Shown here in pieces: positions 61,627-64,000 of a DNA stretch of 64,000 nucleotides. The stretch comes from Algoriphagus terrigena DSM 22685 (GTDB lineage Bacteria > Bacteroidota > Bacteroidia > Cytophagales > Cyclobacteriaceae). The stretch covers positions 62,001-126,000 of the forward strand of contig NZ_AUBW01000008.1 in the NCBI RefSeq assembly GCF_000429445.1. Reading direction: 5' to 3'. The stretch's first letter is position 1. Every line of letters begins with the position of its first letter. The notes below the pieces were generated by a model. It ran no database searches. It had not been told where the DNA came from and saw only the letters and a list, made by a program, of their open reading frames with translations. The translations under genes were made by a program, and so were the position numbers.

Positions 61627-62955
61627 ATGAAGCCTGCTATCATCCTGTTTTTCAGTTTCTTTTTTGCGCTTCCTGCTTGGGCTCAAATGTCGCAACAGCA
61701 GCGAGACAGTCTGAATAAACTCAGCCAAGCTGATCATCAGTTGATGATGAAGATGCTTGGGATCGATTCTCTTCGCCCCGGGCCATCAGGAAACCCTCAG
61801 GCACCCAACGCCGCCAATTCGGATGAGAGCAAAGTTCGCTACGAAGATGTGCCGGATCCCTTGATCTTCGAAAGTGGAAAACCTGTAAAAAACACGAAGG
61901 ATTGGGAGGCTCGAAAGCTGGAACTTTTTGAACTCTTTGATCGGGAGATGTACGGCAGAACTCCCGAAAACCTCCCGTCGGTGACTTGGGAGATGGTTTG
62001 GGAGAAAGACACATTGATCGGATCGGTGGAAACAACCTATAAAAAAATGAAAGGAATTGTGGATAACTCATCGTATCCGTCCATTTCTGTGGCGATAGAT
62101 TTTGAATATGGAGTTCCAACGAATGTGGATAAGTCGGTTCCATTGGTGCTGGAATTCGGTTGGATCTGGCCTGTCGGGATGCAAAGACCACCGGCACCTC
62201 CAGGCCCGACGTGGCAAGAACAGGTGCTTTCGAAAGGCTGGGGTTTTGGCGTGATTATCCCGACGAGCTATCAAGCTGACAATGGAGCGGGATTGAGAGC
62301 AGGGATTATCGGCATGGTGAATAAGGGCGAACCCAGAAAACTCGACGACTGGGGAACTCTGAAGGCTTGGGCTTGGGGCGCAAGTCGGGCCTTGGATCAC
62401 TTAGAAAATGACCCGAAAGTCAATGCTGATAAAGTGACGATCGAGGGCTTGTCCCGCTACGGAAAAGCCGCAATAGTCGCCATGGCTTATGATTCCAGAT
62501 TTGCGGTCGGTTTGATTGGCTCGTCTGGCGCGGGAGGGGCGAAAATGCTTCGGAGGGTCTTTGGCGAGCAGGTCGAAAATCTGGCTGCTTCCGGGGAATA
62601 TCATTGGTTTGCTCCGAATTTTATCAAATACGCCGGGCGTTTGAATCAGGATGACTTACCAGTAGATGCGCACGAACTGATTGCTTTGTGCGCTCCCAGA
62701 CCGATGTTTATCTCTGTCGGATCTCCGACGGAGGAGGGACAGTGGATCGATGGCAAGGGGATGTTCGGGGCAGCGGTTTTTGCCGGGCCAGTGTATGAGT
62801 TACTGGGAAGGAAACCTTTGACGACAAGCATGTTCCCTCCGATTCAGACCTTTTTGGATGGCGGAGATTTAGCTTTTCGCCAGCATGAAGGCGGTCACAC
62901 CGTCGGGCCGAACTGGCCTTATTTTATTGAATGGGTGAAGAAGTACTTGGAATAA
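61627..62955 (+). CDS. CE15 glucuronoyl esterase
   Basis: A 442-residue exported esterase (signal MKPAIILFFSFFFALPAWAQ). It splits the ester between 4-O-methyl-glucuronic acid of xylan and lignin alcohols. The serine motif G-x-S-R-x-G-K is EGLSRYGKAA (S276, R277), followed by the CE15 stretch GLIGSSGAGGAKMLRR and the late His in HEGGHTVGPNW (around 420-424). A 60-residue linker-like segment comes before the catalytic domain. Its own terminator-separated position suggests additional or looser control than the rest of the locus. The presence of CE15 is the best single clue that the locus targets glucuronoxylan. Confidence 0.88.
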   Translation: MKPAIILFFSFFFALPAWAQMSQQQRDSLNKLSQADHQLMMKMLGIDSLRPGPSGNPQAPNAANSDESKVRYEDVPDPLIFESGKPVKNTKDWEARKLELFELFDREMYGRTPENLPSVTWEMVWEKDTLIGSVETTYKKMKGIVDNSSYPSISVAIDFEYGVPTNVDKSVPLVLEFGWIWPVGMQRPPAPPGPTWQEQVLSKGWGFGVIIPTSYQADNGAGLRAGIIGMVNKGEPRKLDDWGTLKAWAWGASRALDHLENDPKVNADKVTIEGLSRYGKAAIVAMAYDSRFAVGLIGSSGAGGAKMLRRVFGEQVENLAASGEYHWFAPNFIKYAGRLNQDDLPVDAHELIALCAPRPMFISVGSPTEEGQWIDGKGMFGAAVFAGPVYELLGRKPLTTSMFPPIQTFLDGGDLAFRQHEGGHTVGPNWPYFIEWVKKYLE

Positions 62956-62963
62956 ATGATTAT

Positions 62964-63308
62964 TTAGGTCTCTTTTTTTAGAATTTCAATCAAATCCTTT
63001 TCGAGCAGTGGCAAAATAATTTTACAAACTTTCCAAACAGACAATAGATCGATTCCAAAGTAATCATGAACGAGTTTATCCCGCATTCCTGCTATTTTTC
63101 GCCATTCTACAAAAGGATATCTCTCTCGAAAGGTTGGATTAAGCTTTTTTGTAGCTTCTCCAATGATCTGGAGGTTTCGGATAACCGCATCTTGAACCAA
63201 AAAATTAGAATAAAATACCTCTTCACTTTCGATTGTCTCGAGATAGGATTGAATTCTAGAAATGGAGTTTAAGATATGAAGTAGAAAAATTCTAGGTTCT
63301 TTTTCCAT
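62964..63308 (-). CDS. HepT-like toxin (DUF86)
   Basis: A 114-residue HEPN-fold protein. The R-x4-6-H active site of HepT is R-D-K-L-V-H in MRDKLVHDYFG (about residues 76-81), and the helix VQDAVIRNLQIIGEATKKLN is characteristic. Family members are RNases or are themselves modified by the partner MntA nucleotidyltransferase, which inactivates them. The partner is the gene just upstream (63308-63589); stop and start share one base, showing coupled translation. It converges with the CE15 gene (8 nt between stops). Both key residues are intact. Confidence 0.87.
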   Translation of the reverse strand: MEKEPRIFLLHILNSISRIQSYLETIESEEVFYSNFLVQDAVIRNLQIIGEATKKLNPTFRERYPFVEWRKIAGMRDKLVHDYFGIDLLSVWKVCKIILPLLEKDLIEILKKET

Positions 63309-63589
63309 TAGAGGAGTGGGATCAAATCTTTTTCCACAAATGCGTCTAATATGGGAGAAAGGGATCTTTTGGTTACCAGATCTACTTTTCGATTTAACAA
63401 ATCTGATAGTTCCTGCTCCAATCCAATCAATTCCAAAAGATTTGGACTTTCTTCAAATTCAACCAACAAATCAATATCACTGCTCTCGGTCTCTTCATTT
63501 CTAGAGTAAGATCCAAAAACTCCCAAACTTCTTAGATTATGGGGGCTAAGTGTATTCAAGATTATTTTTTTTTCCTTTTCCGAAAGCAT
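63308..63589 (-). CDS. MntA-like nucleotidyltransferase antitoxin
   Basis: A 93-residue minimal nucleotidyltransferase. The active site G-S-Y-S-R...S-D-I-D-L (residues about 26-42) has both metal-binding aspartates, with a third acidic position in EF near LLVEFEES. In characterised HepT/MntA systems this enzyme adds AMP to a tyrosine of the toxin and neutralises it; the HepT here has a Tyr next to the active site (HDYFG). Gene order antitoxin then toxin with one-base overlap is standard. Confidence 0.87.
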   Translation of the reverse strand: MLSEKEKKIILNTLSPHNLRSLGVFGSYSRNEETESSDIDLLVEFEESPNLLELIGLEQELSDLLNRKVDLVTKRSLSPILDAFVEKDLIPLL

Positions 63590-63612
63590 GATTAAAGTTA
63601 ACCAACTATTTT

Positions 63613-63658
63613 AAATAAGCTAAAAAGTCCCGCCGAAGCAGGACTTTTTAGCTTATTT
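63613..63658. terminator. Perfect 18-bp hairpin terminator
   Basis: AAATAAGCTAAAAAGTCC (63613-63630) is the exact inverse of GGACTTTTTAGCTTATTT (63641-63658), with loop CGCCGAAGCA. It lies 9 nt after the M28 peptidase stop on the minus strand and probably ends that transcript. Confidence 0.85.
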
Positions 63659-63667
63659 AGAGGAAGA

Positions 63668-64000
63668 TTAATCCAATCCACCTTTTCTGTTTGGAGAGCG
63701 CGGAGTCGGCCAAGTGGTTGGCTCACCGGTTCTGAAGTCCAATGGAACTCTCACTTCTCTGGAGACCTGGTTTTCTTCTTCGCAAGCCATGTACACCATA
63801 ATTGCAGTGAGGATCGCGTTGCTTTTCAAGTCATCAAACACGAGTTTATCCATGGTATCGACGTTGGTGTGCCAAGTTTGGGTGCCATAGTCCCAGCTCA
63901 GGGAGCTCAGGTTAAATGCAGGAACGCCAGCCGCTACGAAAGAGGCATAGTCAGATCCGCCTCCACCTGGGTTGCCGGGGAATGAAGTTTCGATGTCTTT
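63668..64000 (-). CDS. M28 family peptidase, C-terminal fragment
   Basis: The last 110 residues of a gene that enters from the right edge. The visible part includes GGGGSDYASFVAAGVPAFNL and TQTWHTNVDTMDKLVFDD, the conserved end of M28 zinc aminopeptidases, with a metal-binding His (WHTNVDT) and the substrate-side SDY. The tail (PLDFRTGEPTTWPTPRSPNR) is a short Pro-rich extension. The protein is most likely exported and cuts peptides. The N-terminal metal ligands lie outside the window. Confidence 0.85.
   Translation of the reverse strand, partial: KDIETSFPGNPGGGGSDYASFVAAGVPAFNLSSLSWDYGTQTWHTNVDTMDKLVFDDLKSNAILTAIMVYMACEEENQVSREVRVPLDFRTGEPTTWPTPRSPNRKGGLD

Overview
The window looks like a chromosomal segment of a Bacteroidota bacterium, most likely of the Cytophagia/Cyclobacteriaceae type (Algoriphagus-like; the genus is an inference from gene style, not a search). 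The evidence is a SusC/SusD pair with a hybrid two-component regulator, a 1126-residue SecA, lipoproteins with Bacteroidota-like signals, and a tRNA promoter that fits the phylum's -33/-7 form (TTG, 19 nt, TACCTTTG). Nothing suggests a plasmid or prophage. Both ends cut genes: a TrmH-type RNA methyltransferase on the left and an M28 peptidase on the right.

Layout. 0-12.6 kb is mostly housekeeping: mutS, a PAS-LuxR regulator, tRNA-Gly(GCC) and tRNA-Leu(TAA), a MazG-like pyrophosphohydrolase, an exported superoxide dismutase, dapF, secA with a SPOR-like lipoprotein, an M20 amidohydrolase and an S1/P1 nuclease. 12.7-24.3 kb is mixed: an orphan response regulator, a Xre/RES toxin-antitoxin pair, DsbD, an M20 dipeptidase, a GxxExxY gene framed by inverted repeats, a quinone oxidoreductase, a tRNA-Val/tRNA-Gly operon with its own promoter and terminator, a Crp-type regulator with an NTF2-like protein, and uvrA.

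24.5-34.5 kb holds the least ordinary genes. A 1704-residue protein joins a kinase-like domain that has lost its catalytic residues to an AAA ATPase, a GAF domain and a class III cyclase with adenylyl-cyclase residues. It is followed by a cytoplasmic protein whose N-terminus resembles that of VioB of violacein synthesis, and this overlaps by 4 nt with a kelch-like lipoprotein gene. Next comes a near-palindromic element of about 175 bp directly in front of pnuC, then a NadR-type ribosylnicotinamide kinase.

34.5-45.6 kb is a run of nine genes on the minus strand: a ThuA/PVC-type propeller protein, an azurin-like copper protein, a second ThuA protein, a Gfo/Idh/MocA oxidoreductase, a tagatose-3-epimerase-like isomerase, a GH43 enzyme, the two halves of a Tm-1-like protein as separate genes, and a serine beta-lactamase-like hydrolase. 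This reads as periplasmic oxidation and catabolism of sugars. The spacers carry several short dispersed repeats, including two copies of one hairpin with compensatory changes.

45.9-63 kb is a polysaccharide utilization locus: a divergent hybrid two-component regulator, SusC, SusD, a DUF3823 lipoprotein, two GH43 enzymes, a GH5-like enzyme, an aldose 1-epimerase and a CE15 glucuronoyl esterase. GH43 plus CE15 points to a glucurono(arabino)xylan from plant cell wall. The window closes with a HepT/MntA toxin-antitoxin pair and the M28 peptidase end.
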